64,000 nucleotides of DNA from Lophius americanus (GCA_037951165.1 JBBDHG010000014.1:1945501-2009500); one strand, 5' to 3'. Shown: positions 24,176 through 35,059, counted from the first letter of the stretch. Notes: generated by a model from the sequence alone, not told the origin. Numbers and translations are program-made.

Positions 24176-24720
24176 CAGAGTATAGTAGTACGTGTGAGAA
24201 AGAATAATAGTGTGTTAGAAAGTATAGTACCATGTCTGAGAAAGATTGATAGTGTATATGAGACAGTATACTCATATGTGTGAGAAAAAATTATAGTGTG
24301 TGAGAGAGAGTATAATATTACGTTTGAGATAGAATGATAGGGTGTGAGAGAGTACGGTAGTATGTGTGGAGAGAATGATAGTGTGTGTGAGAGGGTATAG
24401 CAGTAGTTCTGAAAAAAGAATGATAGTGTGTGTGAGAGTGTATAGTAGTAGTTCTGACAAAGAATGATAGTGTGTGTTAGAGGGTATAGTAGTAGTTCTG
24501 AGAAAGAATGATAGTGTGTGTGAGAGAGTATAGTAGTAGTTCTGAGAAAGAATGATAGGGTGTGAGAGAGTATAGTAGTATGTGTGAGAAAGAATGATAG
24601 GGTGTGAGAGAGTATAGTAGTATGTGTGAGAAAGAATGATAGGGTGTGAGAGAGTATAGTAGTATGTGTGAGAAAGAATGATAGTGTGTGAGAGACAGTA
24701 TGGTAGTACGTCTGAGATGT
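24176..24720. repeat. 42-bp minisatellite, subterminal
   Basis: About thirteen tandem units of GTGTGAGAGAGTATAGTAGT plus ATGTGTGAGAAAGAATGATA and two further bases. The last three or four units are nearly identical, the earlier ones more diverged. The period is a multiple of three, so the minus strand stays open and reads as repeats of LSHPIILSHTYYYT. That is an artefact of the period, not a protein gene. Confidence 0.93.
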
Positions 24721-25559
24721 TAGTGGGATCCTTCAAACCAACCCCAAATGCAGGAAAACAATATGTTTTCCTGAATTTGAGGATGCCTTCGATTACACAA
24801 CATCAGAATACATCTTTGTTGTGTGAGACCTTGCCAACAGCAGCTTGACCCGATTGGACGGGCCGTGCAATTTGCGGAAGAATTCACAATTTTTGAAGTC
24901 CCAATCAACTATGGTGAGTATTTTGTAGATTTACATCAACTTTGGTTCTTTGAATACACACACTGGTAATAAATACTTCTGCAGCCTATAAAAGTACACT
25001 ACAGGGGGTACAGTATAGAAGTCTGTACCACAAAAACACAGAAATTAAGAATAATGATGTGGAAACTGTTGGAAACACTGTTACTATGTTTTAGAAGAGC
25101 TTTAAAACTAAGCTATATAATTTAATGCAAATAATACATTATAATTAAATAATTATACAGGAAACATTGGTAAAAAGAAAGGGAACACAGTTGAAAAAAA
25201 TGGAGGACGTTAAGAGAATTAAAAATAAAAAGAAAGAACAAATTGGAAAAAACAAAAAGGAAACAAGAAAATAGTGACTAATTATGAAAGCAGAAATTGA
25301 CTAATTAGTGTGATGGTGACGGTTAAGCAAAGGTTAGGGAAAACCAAATTCATTTTGATTCACCCGCTGAGAAAAATGTTAATTAAAATTAGGAGTGCAA
25401 GTAATTTCTCCTAGCCCAGTATTATTACATTTTGTAAACATGACAAAAACATGAGAGACGGTGCCATACCTAGCAGCAACGGACTACATTAGTTTTCGTG
25501 AGGTAGATCTAATAAACTGAAAACTGATTGTATATCTACAATTTATTTACATGTTTAAC

Positions 25560-25995
25560 CTTCTTATAGAGGTCTGTATCGGCAATGTCTTCCAAGATAG
25601 GCTTAACTAAGTAATTGCCACCAACTAGACGAGAATACAGTGTTGGTGCAATGAATCCTGGTGGAGGACCGGCATGGACATAACCTACAGCAATTGTCTG
25701 GCCAGCGATAAAATATCGATCTTCTCTTGAAACCGAAGCAATCATGGCATGGAAGAACAAACACAGGATAAACCTAGGACAAAACTAGGGTTTGGAAAAT
25801 GGACAAATCCAAGTTCAGGTTGCCTTTTCTTCCTTCAAACATTGGTGACAGGGCTTCCATGAGATAACGTAAAAATTCTCTCACAGAGCCACCAAGGTCC
25901 ACAGCATCTTCATTAATTCCTGAGTCATCTGAAGACTTGATGCACATGGTACGTGAGATCATAGGACAGTCGCCTGAAGCCCAGAGCAACATCCT
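25560..25995 (-). pseudogene. HECT E3 ligase-like N-lobe fragment (G2E3-like), broken
   Basis: Read on the minus strand, a splice-like acceptor (TTTTTCTTCCAAG) is followed by ALGFRRLSYDLT, then a frameshift to TMCIKSSDDSGINEDAVDLG and GSVREFLRYLMEALSPMFEG. After a further break the frame resumes with SREDRYFIAGQTIAVGYV, HAGPPPGFIAPTLYS and LEDIADTDLYKK, ending at a possible donor GTTAAA. DxGG-xREFL and GGPPPGF are hallmarks of the HECT N-lobe of G2/M-phase E3 ligase-like proteins that are amplified in teleosts. HECT enzymes carry ubiquitin on a C-lobe cysteine; that lobe is not found. Two frame breaks make it non-functional. It is probably a gene fragment carried by the surrounding element. 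Confidence 0.8.
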
Positions 25996-26515
25996 TGGAA
26001 GAAAAAGAAGAAGAAGAAAAAGTATTATATAGAGATAAGATCACACTGTTTAGACAATGTCTTGTCTTCCCACAGCTATGTCAAATACTAATAATAGGCA
26101 AAGGTCATAATTCACCCTTTTTTTTAACCATTACTGTTAACTATGTGCTAAAACATACATTAGGTCTTGTAGATTTAAATGTTAATTTATTTCTTCCAGT
26201 GTTTATACAGTGTGCATCTAGAACAATCAAATGTGACGCAACAGTGGAAATTGCAGGCCAAGAAGAAAACACAGCCTACTGCATTAATTCATAGACACGG
26301 CATGTAAAGGGTAACCGCGTTTCTTAATCACTTGTACACAACCTTTGTTATAGCCTCTACATAAGCGTGGTCGGAATATCTGAGCAGTCCTGGCTAGTGA
26401 TCCTATTCATAGGCAACATTATAATAACTCACACCAGATTCCCCCTATGTGTTCCCTATTCCTGTTACAATGGACCCTTTGGAATTATTGGGTTTTCTCC
26501 TCGTAGATCGTAAAA

Positions 26516-27121
26516 GGTGATCATATATTCAACAAAGTCCCAAGTATAGACAAACACAACGTGCTTAAACTAATTATTCACAAACTATTATAATCTGTGT
26601 TGTCTTTTTTGAACACAACCATTAAACATTCATAGTTCTGGTGGAAAAAATAAGTGAACCCTCGTCTAATGAAATAAACGTAAGCTAATTACTGTCAGTA
26701 GTTAGCAAACCTTGAGTTCAGTTAATGAAACAAATTCAGTTCTGTGAGGGAGTCTGGTCCAGAATTCCTCCTGAATGTTGTGCAGGGCGCTGTTTCTCCA
26801 AAGCGTCTTAAGACTAAGATGTACTTGATCCATTGAGGCCGATAAGATGGCCCCATCGTAAGTCAATGAACAAAGATCTTCTTTGGTTTAAGATGCTTTT
26901 AGGAAACGAAGCCCAGGTCTGATCCACAGCTTCCAGAAGAGCTTGTTTGATGTTACGGCTGCCAAAGGATGTTCAACCAGTTGTTAAGTTAAATCAAAGG
27001 CTTCGCTTACTTTTTCCACCAGCACTTTGAATGTTAATTGGCTGTGTGTGATAGTTTTTTAATAGATTAAACACATTTTATTTGTTTATACTTGTGACTT
27101 TGATGGAGATAAGATCATATT
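26516..27121. mobile_element. Non-autonomous Tc1-like MITE with ~120-150 bp inverted repeats
   Basis: Left arm 26516-26665 and right arm 26999-27121 are inverted copies: CAAAGTC-CAAGTATA, ACATTCA-AGT-CTGGTGGAAA and AAGTGAACC/AAGCGAAGCC pair across the element. The interior of about 330 bases has no transposase. The GGTGGAAAAA-TAAGTGAACC end is typical of a teleost Tc1-like group. It lies between the UIM and HECT fragments, so it inserted into an intron or dead copy of that gene. Confidence 0.75.
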
Positions 27122-27211
27122 TTATTACCATTTCAAGCAGAAAATCAGATTCAAATAAATTCACTGACATTTTCTTACCACTTTGTATCTGAAATAACTC
27201 CAGTCACTTAC

Positions 27212-27585
27212 GCATGACTCTCAAGACTGGCCATTATAGCCTGGTTTAATTCCTCATCATCAAAACGAAGGTCTGAGATGGAACCCATGATCGAAAGGTA
27301 GTCAGCATAGTCGTCATTGCTAGTTGATGGAGTCTAATTGTCTGTGGCAACAAAGTCAACGACTTTGTGTCTAAGTCAACTACACTGGTTGCTTGCTGTG
27401 TTGCAGAGAGCTGGTTAGCTCTGGCCCTTCTTCTGAGAGGATAACTAGAAATCTGCTGTGTAGATGCAGTTTGGTTTCCACTGGCCCTTGAAGTCATACA
27501 GTCACTGGTTTGACCGGCGGTAATAGTTCTGTGGTCACTGGGTGCTGATGTAGTGTCAACCTCCACACCTGAATCTGTGCAGTCA
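27212..27585 (-). pseudogene. UIM-containing exon remnant upstream of the HECT fragment
   Basis: On the minus strand the 5' part reads VEVDTTSAPSDHRTITAGQ and continues to a low-complexity S/T/Q-rich stretch. A frameshift then leads to SNDDYADYLSIMGSISDL and DDEELNQAIMASLESHA, ending at a good donor GTAAGT (27206-27211 on the plus strand). LNQAIMAS matches the ubiquitin-interacting motif (hydrophobic, two residues, Ala, three residues, Ser) after an acidic run. UIMs bind ubiquitin noncovalently. It lies in the right order, upstream of the HECT piece on the same strand, so both probably come from one gene. The frameshift and an in-frame stop mark it as dead. Confidence 0.6.
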
Positions 27586-28312
27586 AACTAAATCACACAC
27601 AAAAAGAAATTGCCCAATTTTCCCAGTGAGATAGAAACATACTGCTTTTCATTATTTTTGAATATCTTACCGTAAATTAAATTAAATAAAATTAATCGCC
27701 TTTGATCTGAAAACCTTGTGAATCATTTAGGTCGAACTGGTAATCTGTTTGAAGGAATGGGTGGCCAGACCCATGTGCGAGAGCAAGTAGGCTATTTAAA
27801 CTATATATTTTAACTATATGAGTAATAATGAATACAAGTATGCATACCAAGAGATGTTACAAAATAACTTTTATTTGGAAAGTTATCCTCAATTCTCCCC
27901 AAAATGTATCGGTCTATGCTCCATCCAGATCCTGGGAATACCCACATAGCCAAGAGTAATCTCACGCCTCATCGTCTTCCCACAGGAGTGAGAAATTAGT
28001 AGAACATGCAGTTAGTTTAATGCCAAAACAGGATATTTTATCTCCTGTTAAAAAGCTCTACATCATTTTTTTACCAATTTTACCAGATTATAATGGATTT
28101 TTAATGTTCAAGCTAGTGGAAGTTTCACAATGGATCAAAGGCCACGAATAGACAAACCTGCCACAAATCACCCCAAACAGCTCACCACTGTGCTTTACCT
28201 AACAAGACAAGCCAGGATTAAAATCTTACGAAAAGAAAAAGGTCAAGCGCTTTTCAAGCAAACTATCCATCGGAAATGTAACATCAGCACTATTAACTTT
28301 AACTATAGCTTT

Positions 28313-29047
28313 TACAGTGTATCCGGAAGGTATTCACAGTGCTTCACCTTTTCCACATTTTGTTATGTTACAGCCTTATTCCAAAGTGGATTAAACTCAT
28401 TCATTTTTGGCTCAAAATTCTACACACAATCAACCATAATGCCAAAGAATTTTTGTTTTTGCAAATTTATTTAAAATAAAGAACGAAAATATAACATGTA
28501 CATAAGAATTCACAGCCTTTGCTCAATATTTTGTTGAAGGACTTTTCGCACCAATTACAGCATCAAGTCTTTTTTAGTATGATGCTACTAGCTTGGCACA
28601 CCTGTTTCTGGGCAGTTTCTCCCATTCTTCTTTGCAGGACCTCTCAAACTCCTTCAGCTTGGATGGGGAGAGTCGGTGCACAGCTGTGTGCTTATGTTGT
28701 GTTTATGGTCGTTGTCCTGTTGGAAGATGAACCTTCGCCACAGTCTGATGTCCAAAGCGCTCCAGAGCAGATTTTCATCGAGGATGTGTCTTTTCATCGC
28801 TGCATTCAATTTTCCCTCAATCCTGACTAGTCTTCCAGTTCTTGCCACTGAAAAAACATCCCACAGCATGATTCCACCACCACCATGCTTCACTGTAGGG
28901 ACGGTATTGGCCAGGTGATGAGCGGTGCCTGGTCTCCTCCAGACCTGATGCCTGGGGTATTGTTTGTAGAATTTTGAGGAAAAATGATCTGTGGATCAAA
29001 ATGTGGAAAGCGTGAAGCGCTGTGAATACTTTCCGGATGCAGTGGTA
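28313..29047 (-). mobile_element. Tc1-like transposon, internally deleted
   Basis: Terminal inverted repeats: CAGTGTATCCGGAAGGTATT with CACAGTGCTTCACC at the left, and GCGCTGTGAATACTTTCCGG at the right, flanked by TA. On the minus strand 28654-28893 encodes MKHGGGGIMLWDVFS, then DENLLWSALDIRLWRRF and FQQDNDHKH, a late Tc1 transposase segment including the second DDE aspartate region. The N-terminal DNA-binding part and the SPDLNPIE region with the third catalytic residue are deleted: about 735 bp remain of an expected 1.3-1.6 kb. Non-autonomous. It is nested in the composite element. Confidence 0.9.
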
Positions 29048-29159
29048 TCTTAATGAATATATGTGCACAAGATTCTTTATTTTTACTTATTAATTCTTGT
29101 ATTGCACATAAATTATAACTAAGTCACATTTAAGTAGCCTTTAGTGTTTAAGAGTAAGT

Positions 29160-29500
29160 TCAGGGGGGGCCGGGCAATATAGACAACATCGAATATCACA
29201 ACACTTTTTACGATATACCTCACTATCCTTATTGTGACGATATTGTGGCATGAATATTGGTGCTTTTACAACATATTTACACAATGAGATTTTTTGATTA
29301 CTTATTATCATTAATGCTTATATAATGATCATCTGGGTAAAAACAAATCATAAAACAGCCAGAACAGTCTGGTAATTTCAGAAAATGACAACACTTAACT
29401 TTGATGCCTTAAAAAAACAGGCAACACTTAATCCATATTAGGATATCCAAAATCCCGATATGAATATCAAATCCATATATTTTCTAGCCGTACTTTCAGG
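29160..29500. mobile_element. hAT-like MITE (GGGCNGGGCAATAT type), decayed
   Basis: Starts GGGGGGCCGGGCAATATAGA and carries ATTGTGACGATATTGTGG, GGTGCTTTTACAACATATTT and AACAGTCTGGTAATTTCAG, in the order of a widespread teleost MITE whose ends read GGGCTGGGCGATAT. The right end (TATATTTTCTAGCCGTAC) is degenerate. Confidence 0.7.
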
Positions 29501-30056
29501 TTAATCTTTTCTATAACAGGAAAGTCTGGGTATAAAAGAATTAGTTTCACACATTTGGTGACTAAATTTCATTATTAAAATAGATTTGAATTGCATCAGC
29601 CTGTTGTTTTAGAATATGTAGTGAAAGTATTTTAAAAAATACTTGTGTAACAGGTGCTGCCTGTGAAATGAGCTGTTTTAGTTCCCAAACTGAGATCAGT
29701 GGAGAATTCCCTGATGCTCCTGGAGGGAAACTGTCTCTAACTTTGGATTTGACCACCGTCATGGTACTTGGAACCTACTAATCAAAACTCGGGATCTCAG
29801 CTTGAATCTCGTTTACATAGAGTAGATACTGCAGCTCATTCTGGACATCCACTCTTATATTCAGTCTTACAGTTTACATGACTCCCATGAGGACCTCCTC
29901 CCCTAACTGTGTGCAGACATGACATCTCTTTCAGTGCTAGGTCTTTTTCATTTAACCCGGCTGCAGTAAGTAGTAGTGTTTTTCTTACCCAAGTTAAACT
30001 GGACACACAGTTTAACTTAATCATTATTACAATGCTGACTGGACTTAAGTTAGGAA

Positions 30057-30125
30057 ATGCCCACAGCATAATGCCCACAGCATAATCTCACACAAGGCTT
30101 GATTACCAAGCCTTGTGTGAGATTA
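30057..30125. repeat. 14-bp tandem duplication and 19-bp perfect hairpin
   Basis: ATGCCCACAGCATA occurs twice in tandem at 30057-30084. It runs into an inverted repeat whose arms, 30083-30101 (TAATCTCACACAAGGCTTG) and 30107-30125, are perfect complements around the 5-base loop ATTAC. Confidence 0.92.
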
Positions 30126-31068
30126 GTTGTTGTTGTTTTAAGGTGTAGGTAACGTTGGTCAAAAATAACTGATATTGACTAGGTCAGTTCTGAAAGTTGA
30201 ATTATTTTACTCTTCAATTCGCTAATAGCCCAGCCCTAGCTGTGTTAGCTTAGAAGAAATGTTAATTAGCTGCGACTTTAATAAATAACCAGATCCGCGG
30301 CTAAATAAATATGATTCAGCCTTATTCAATGAATTCACCTATTCCTTACCTTTGAAGCCCATCCACCAAAATACTGTTGTGTTTGATATCGAGGTCACAT
30401 CACTTGCTTCACATTAAGGCTAGATCCAGAAGAAGTACCATTGGCGCTTCCGGACGTACCTGACGATCCAGTTCTGAGGATGCGCCACATTTTCTCCTCA
30501 GCAGTCAGACAGTCGTTAGAAGAAGCCCCTGTGGATGGCTGTCAACTTAGATCAATTATTTCTAACATTGTTGTGACAACGGTTGGTGAGTTTAAAATGT
30601 TATTTAAGAAGACTGTTGCTTCATTGAGTCGCTTCCTGTCTGCCATCTCTTCTCCTATCAATCATGTTTGTGAAGGCGGGCCATGTCCGTCAAATTCCTC
30701 TTCTTCAACATTCTTCAAAGATAACAAATCAGGAACTGAGAATTCAAAACTATTTTTTGTTCAATCAAACTCTCTCACAGAGACAACTTTTCTCATCCAC
30801 AAATCTTATCCTTCTGTCTTACATTCACTGTCATTTTGTTCCTTACACATCATTATTCACATTCACATGTATGCTACTATTAGATCTTTGTTTCACATAC
30901 ACTATTAACCTCATTTACTACATACTTACACATATATACACTCTGATCCTCTGTTACACAGTCTATCATGCAGGCATATAATGTGTGTATAAGTATAGTT
31001 CACTGCACAAGAGAGGATACTGGTTTGCCTGTGAGAGTATGAAAAGAAAGTATAGTTGTGCATGTACG

Positions 31069-31168
31069 AGGGTATAGTAGTGTTTTTGTTAGAGTATAGT
31101 GGTGTGCGTGTGAAACGAATGAAATGTGAAACCAAATATGAATGATCTCTCAAAGCGCCTCTCATACT
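31069..31168 (-). repeat. Right terminal inverted repeat of the composite element
   Basis: Read on the minus strand: AGTATGAGAGGCGCTTTGAG, a gap of about 37 bases, then CACACCACTATACTCTAACA and AAACACTACTATACC. It pairs with 24027-24120. Confidence 0.65.
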
Positions 31169-32094
31169 GGAGCCCTTTTACTGTTTTATAGTTTTACAGT
31201 TTATCCTAGTGTTATGTTTAATTTGGATATGGATATGAGGACGATCAAAGCCATCTTTAATGGAGCTGAAAAAGTATGATTCACCATGGTAATGCCATTA
31301 AAATTTATGTTACCAAACTTCACACCATTTGAGTTGGCAGTTCAGCCGTGGTGGTTGATATTTGAGACATTCTCTGAGCTTAATTTACCTTGTTTTTTCG
31401 AACGGAACAAGGGTTTCACTGATCTCAGGGTTAAAAAACTCAGAATTGTACCCAAGAATTACATTTTGTTTGAAACTGCATCTTTTTAAAAAGCTGACAG
31501 TCTTGGAATCCTTCCAATTCTACTGTTGCATAAACGGCCTCGGAATCTCTCTCCCCATGTCCAACACTCTACTACAAATAAGGAAGTTCAAGTAGGTCCC
31601 CACGAGACGCCTGTCCAAATTAGACCTTCCCTCCTGTGACGGATTCAACCAAACCCCGCTGTCACAGCTAATCTGTATGTTAAGTCTTACATCTAACTGT
31701 TTGTCACCAATATGCAATAAGGGAATTCAATAGACCCAGCACTGTCCAAAGGTCAGCCAGACTCCCCTCCCCCACTTACCCTCCATTAATGGTAGTATAT
31801 GCTACACTGTGGGTCACTTTTCTTCAACGCTTTTCTCCATCTGTGGCCGGTAAACAACAGATGTTACCTACAGTGGATAACACTGACTCTCTTCATCCAC
31901 TTTTTATTCTGGTATATCCCCTTTGTGATACACATTTGGATTTAACATAAACATTTAGATTAATTTGTGGCTCTGCCAAGAGGCTTATGGTCTCATCCAA
32001 GTGCATTTGTATGTTTGTTTTTCTGTGAGAAAAATTGCGGGAAAACTGTAGGATGAGTTTCCATGAAATTTTACCCAGAAGGTAGGTTTTGGCA

Positions 32095-32612
32095 TATCCT
32101 AGAGGTGATTATATTTTGGTGTTGTTATGTGTTTTGCAGCAGTTTGCAAGAAAAATGATAGAAATTTAAGGAAATATTGAAAATGAACCCTCAGTTCCAA
32201 ACCCCAAAGGAACATCTAAGAAAACAAGCAAACTTTTTAAACTGAGCCCCCATCGCGAACCCTGAATAACATCAAAAGAATCAAAGGAATTCTTGAAACT
32301 GAGCCCCCAGCTCCAACCCCAAAAAATATCCAAAGTTTAAAGCCAGCCATTTGTGAAGACACTACTCCGAAGAGCTTATCAGTTTTTATTTACTTTAAAT
32401 GTCATGAAACACGTAATGTCAGCAAAATGTAGTCACCTCTAGGATACAAAATGTGGCTAGTGCTGCCTTTGTTCCTTTGACTCTTTTGATATTTATTTGG
32501 GGTGGAGCTGTGGGCTCAGTTTGAAAAGTTTATTTAATTCCTATGATTTTCCTTTGGGGGATGTGGCTGGGGGCTCAGTGTGCTTAACAGAGACGCTGAA
32601 AATGGAAGGTGC
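32095..32612. repeat. Foldback repeat with ~57-bp tandem units in opposite orientation
   Basis: Units with CTGAGCCCCCA, AACCCC and ATCAAAAGAATCAAAGGAA occur in forward order near 32182, 32240 and 32298, and in reverse complement near 32470-32521 and 32543-32580. CCTAGAGGTGATTATATTTT near 32099 has an inverted partner near 32432. The structure is a large imperfect hairpin without coding content. Confidence 0.75.
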
Positions 32613-33694
32613 AGGAGACGGCTGTATTACAGATTACAGAGTAGTAGAGAGTATTAATACACAGCAGTAGTTTGAAGTATTTGATAAAAAGACTCAGAAA
32701 GTTTGTTGGAGTTGATGGTAGATTAAGAGGGTGGCAATACCTCAGACTTTAATGGAGAAATCTGCAAAACATTTTTCCTAAACCTAAGGTACTGTCGTGC
32801 TTTGGCGGAGTTTAGCACTTACTGATTGCTTTTTCCAGTTTATATATTCAAATAACAATTGAACATTCACAAATTAATTCAACAGTTCATTTATTACAAT
32901 TCCCAAAGTTCAAAGTATTGCTGCAAATGTGGAAAAAACATTGATATTCAGAGTTTCACACCAATTTTTAAAAATTTTTGGAACTGCATGCCGTGTGATT
33001 CTGTGATTTATATCAGTGTGCCATAACATTATTTCGGAGAGAAAACGTAATATAGATGTGCACTGCATGATGTCTAAAGCTTGTTCTCGCCGCTCTGCAT
33101 ATACAATCTTAGTTTGTAGTTTGGAGGTTTTCCTAGCGTTGGACTAACAGAAAGTTCTCGCTCTTGAATCATCAGCAGAAACAGAATTATAAATTATGGA
33201 AGGAGTTATTCTGGAAAAAGCACACGCGAAAGTGCGCCAACTACAGATATGATACTTGGTCAGTAACTTCTGATCTCTGCAAATAAAACTGTCTGCGTGT
33301 ATCTGTTGCTAAATATTCCAATGTGCAAAAGAAGATGCAGCAATTTAGATCAGTTCAGTTTCAGATCCTGGGAGAACTTAACTAACCATGGGGCAATGCT
33401 TTGTTCCCAACAAAAACTAGTTGGTACAATCTTTGATTTGTGTCTCTGGTTGATTTCTGCTCCACAGAGGCTTCTCATAAGAGTTAGTTGCCAGGCAACC
33501 GGCAGGGACCTCAGGGAGACAGTGCGTCGTGTTGAGAAATATTTCAGACACGTGATTCACATAAAAACCCAGCGACCGCTCTGAATCCTCAATAGTCTGA
33601 AGAATACAGAAAAAGTAAAAAGAGATTTGGGTTTGGTAAATGACGGTAAGTGGATATTACAGAGTTGAGCAACAAAAATCCTCAACATTTCTAA

Positions 33695-34160
33695 GTTTAT
33701 TATGTCCCCAAAAAGTCAGGGGATATTATGGAATCATTCTCCCTGGGCCCACTCCAGATACTTTGTGTTAAAACGCTAACTAAAAACAATTTCATGGATT
33801 ATTTTTCAAATTTGATACCCTTATATACCTCTGTGAGGAAGAAGTGGATTGTTTTTAGGATGTTTCACATTGTCCGCCATTATAAAGTGGAAACCTGATG
33901 TATATGAATCAGCTTGAGGAGATCTACTCGTACATATCATCTTTTACTCACTAGGGGGAGCTTTTTTTTCAAGAAAAACACTGTTTTTAGACCTCCCAAA
34001 ATATGTCCGGTTACGTCCCAAATGGCCCATATAACTCTATACCAGCAGATCTATCTTGTATATACATTATTTCATTAAAGTAGTTCACATTTTACGCTTA
34101 AGGGGAGCTATTTGTAGAAAACACAGTAACTCTGTAACTTTCCAACCATAAGTCCAATTG
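33695..34160 (-). repeat. Modular dispersed repeat, copy 4 (reverse, two modules)
   Basis: Two successive reverse modules, each with a T-rich GGGGGAGCTTTTTTTT or GGGGAGCTATTTGTAG block, AACACTGTTTTT or AACACAGTAACT, and on the minus strand GTAGATCTCCTCAAG or ACAAGATAGATCTGC. Matches copies 1-3, 5 and 6. Confidence 0.6.
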
Positions 34161-34460
34161 TGTCGGATTTAGCTCATGTGATTTGACACAAGGAAATTGT
34201 CTTAATTTTTGCTTATTACTGAGCTGGATGATGAACTATATATAACATCATTATTGAGTCACTATGGGATCTTAGAGCATATTGCTAACTTGATAGAGAC
34301 ACACACTGCATGTTTTTGGACCGTTTGAGGACGTTGGAATACCTAGTGTGAATCCAGGCTAACATGGAGAAAATTATTTAAACTGCACTCAGAAAGGCCT
34401 GCAGGCTGTTTTTGAAATATAAATGTATTAACTAACCCAGCTGAACCGATATGTTATATA

Positions 34461-34515
34461 TCATAAGGTCCTTGAGCAAGAACCTGGTTAAGATTTTCAC
34501 ACAGTCATGATGAAA
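34461..34515 (+). mobile_element. SINE body fragment
   Basis: ATATCATAAGGTCCTTGAGC and AAGAACCTGGTTA match 37683-37720 almost exactly. The tRNA-like head is missing. Confidence 0.6.
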
Positions 34516-34533
34516 AAATAATGATGGATTTTT

Positions 34534-35059
34534 GGTTAACACTTTACAATAAGACTCCCCTTATTAATGATTTAGAAGTGGTACGATTATAGTTACAAAT
34601 ACTTTACAAATAATAAATAAGCTGCTGTAACTCATTAAATATAAAGGGTATCAGACTAGATCCTTGCCATATAGTGAGCAGACTTATCTGTACTGTTCTG
34701 ATACTTCGTTCACTCATTCATTATCTGTAGCCGCTTACCCTGTTCAGGGTTGCGGGGGCTGGAGCTTATACCAGCTGACATTGAGCGAGAGGCGGGATAC
34801 ACCCAGAACTAGTCTCCAGTTCGTCACAGGGCTGACACTTAGGCACATGTCACAAATAGACAACCATTCATGCTCTCATTCACTCAGAATTGTTGTCTGT
34901 TTCTCTCTACTGCTAATTTTATCGCAAAATAGTGACCCACATTGATAAATTGAGAGCTATGTTATAAGCTGTTTAAAAACGTTAACTAATGACTTTTAAA
35001 GTTATTTGAAACCTAATTATAAATCATTTATAAAGGTAGTCTTATTGTAAAGTGGTACC
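34534..35059. mobile_element. MITE (GGTAACACTTTACAATAAG type) with nested V-SINE piece
   Basis: The left end GGTTAACACTTTACAATAAG and the right end, GTCTTATTGTAAAGTGGTAC read on the plus strand, are inverted repeats. The direct repeat GATTTTTGGT occurs at 34527-34536 and 35060-35069; its first seven bases would be a target-site duplication. The interior is split by the reverse V-SINE fragment at 34711-34890. Confidence 0.8.
34711..34890 (-). mobile_element. V-SINE 3' fragment, reverse, nested in the MITE
   Basis: The minus strand carries AGCTGGTATAAGCTCCAGCC, CCCTGAACAGGGTAAGCGGC and a CATTCATT-like tail. The centre is partial and the head absent. Confidence 0.75.

Larger units (their letters stand above)
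24027..31168. mobile_element. Composite ~7.1-kb DNA transposon with inverted termini and HECT/UIM gene remnants
   Basis: The outer 22 bases at 24027-24048 and 31147-31168 are inverted repeats agreeing at 20 of 22 positions (core AGTATGAGAGGC, then CTTTGA). A second inverted block, 24082-24120 against 31069-31110, shares CACACCACTATACT and AAACACTA. Inside the left end lies a 42-bp minisatellite array, and the right end has degenerate similar words. The core holds minus-strand fragments of a UIM- and HECT-containing protein at 27212-27585 and 25560-25995. Three younger elements are nested: 26516, 28313 and 29160. No transposase of the host element is recognised, and a target duplication is not resolved. 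I cannot place it in a superfamily. Confidence 0.6.

Noticed and set aside
24176..24720. Possible CRISPR-like array
   Set aside because: Units are contiguous, with no unique spacers, and the context is a vertebrate genome.
24272..24736. 154-residue minus-strand ORF with LSHPIILSHTYYYT repeats
   Set aside because: It exists only because the minisatellite period (42) is divisible by three; there is no domain or codon evidence.
24720..24905. HECT C-lobe with catalytic cysteine
   Set aside because: Position would fit, but none of the minus-strand frames shows the TCxN-type active-site motif.
27840..28010. Possible further exon of the HECT gene on the minus strand
   Set aside because: An acceptor-like tract is present, but every frame breaks quickly and I could not match the peptide to the family.
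30441..30908. 155-residue plus-strand ORF inside the composite element (LPDVPDDPVLRMRHIFSSAV)
   Set aside because: The first 45 residues look somewhat protein-like, but there is no known motif, no good start codon, and it lies on the opposite strand to the HECT remnants. Left unannotated.
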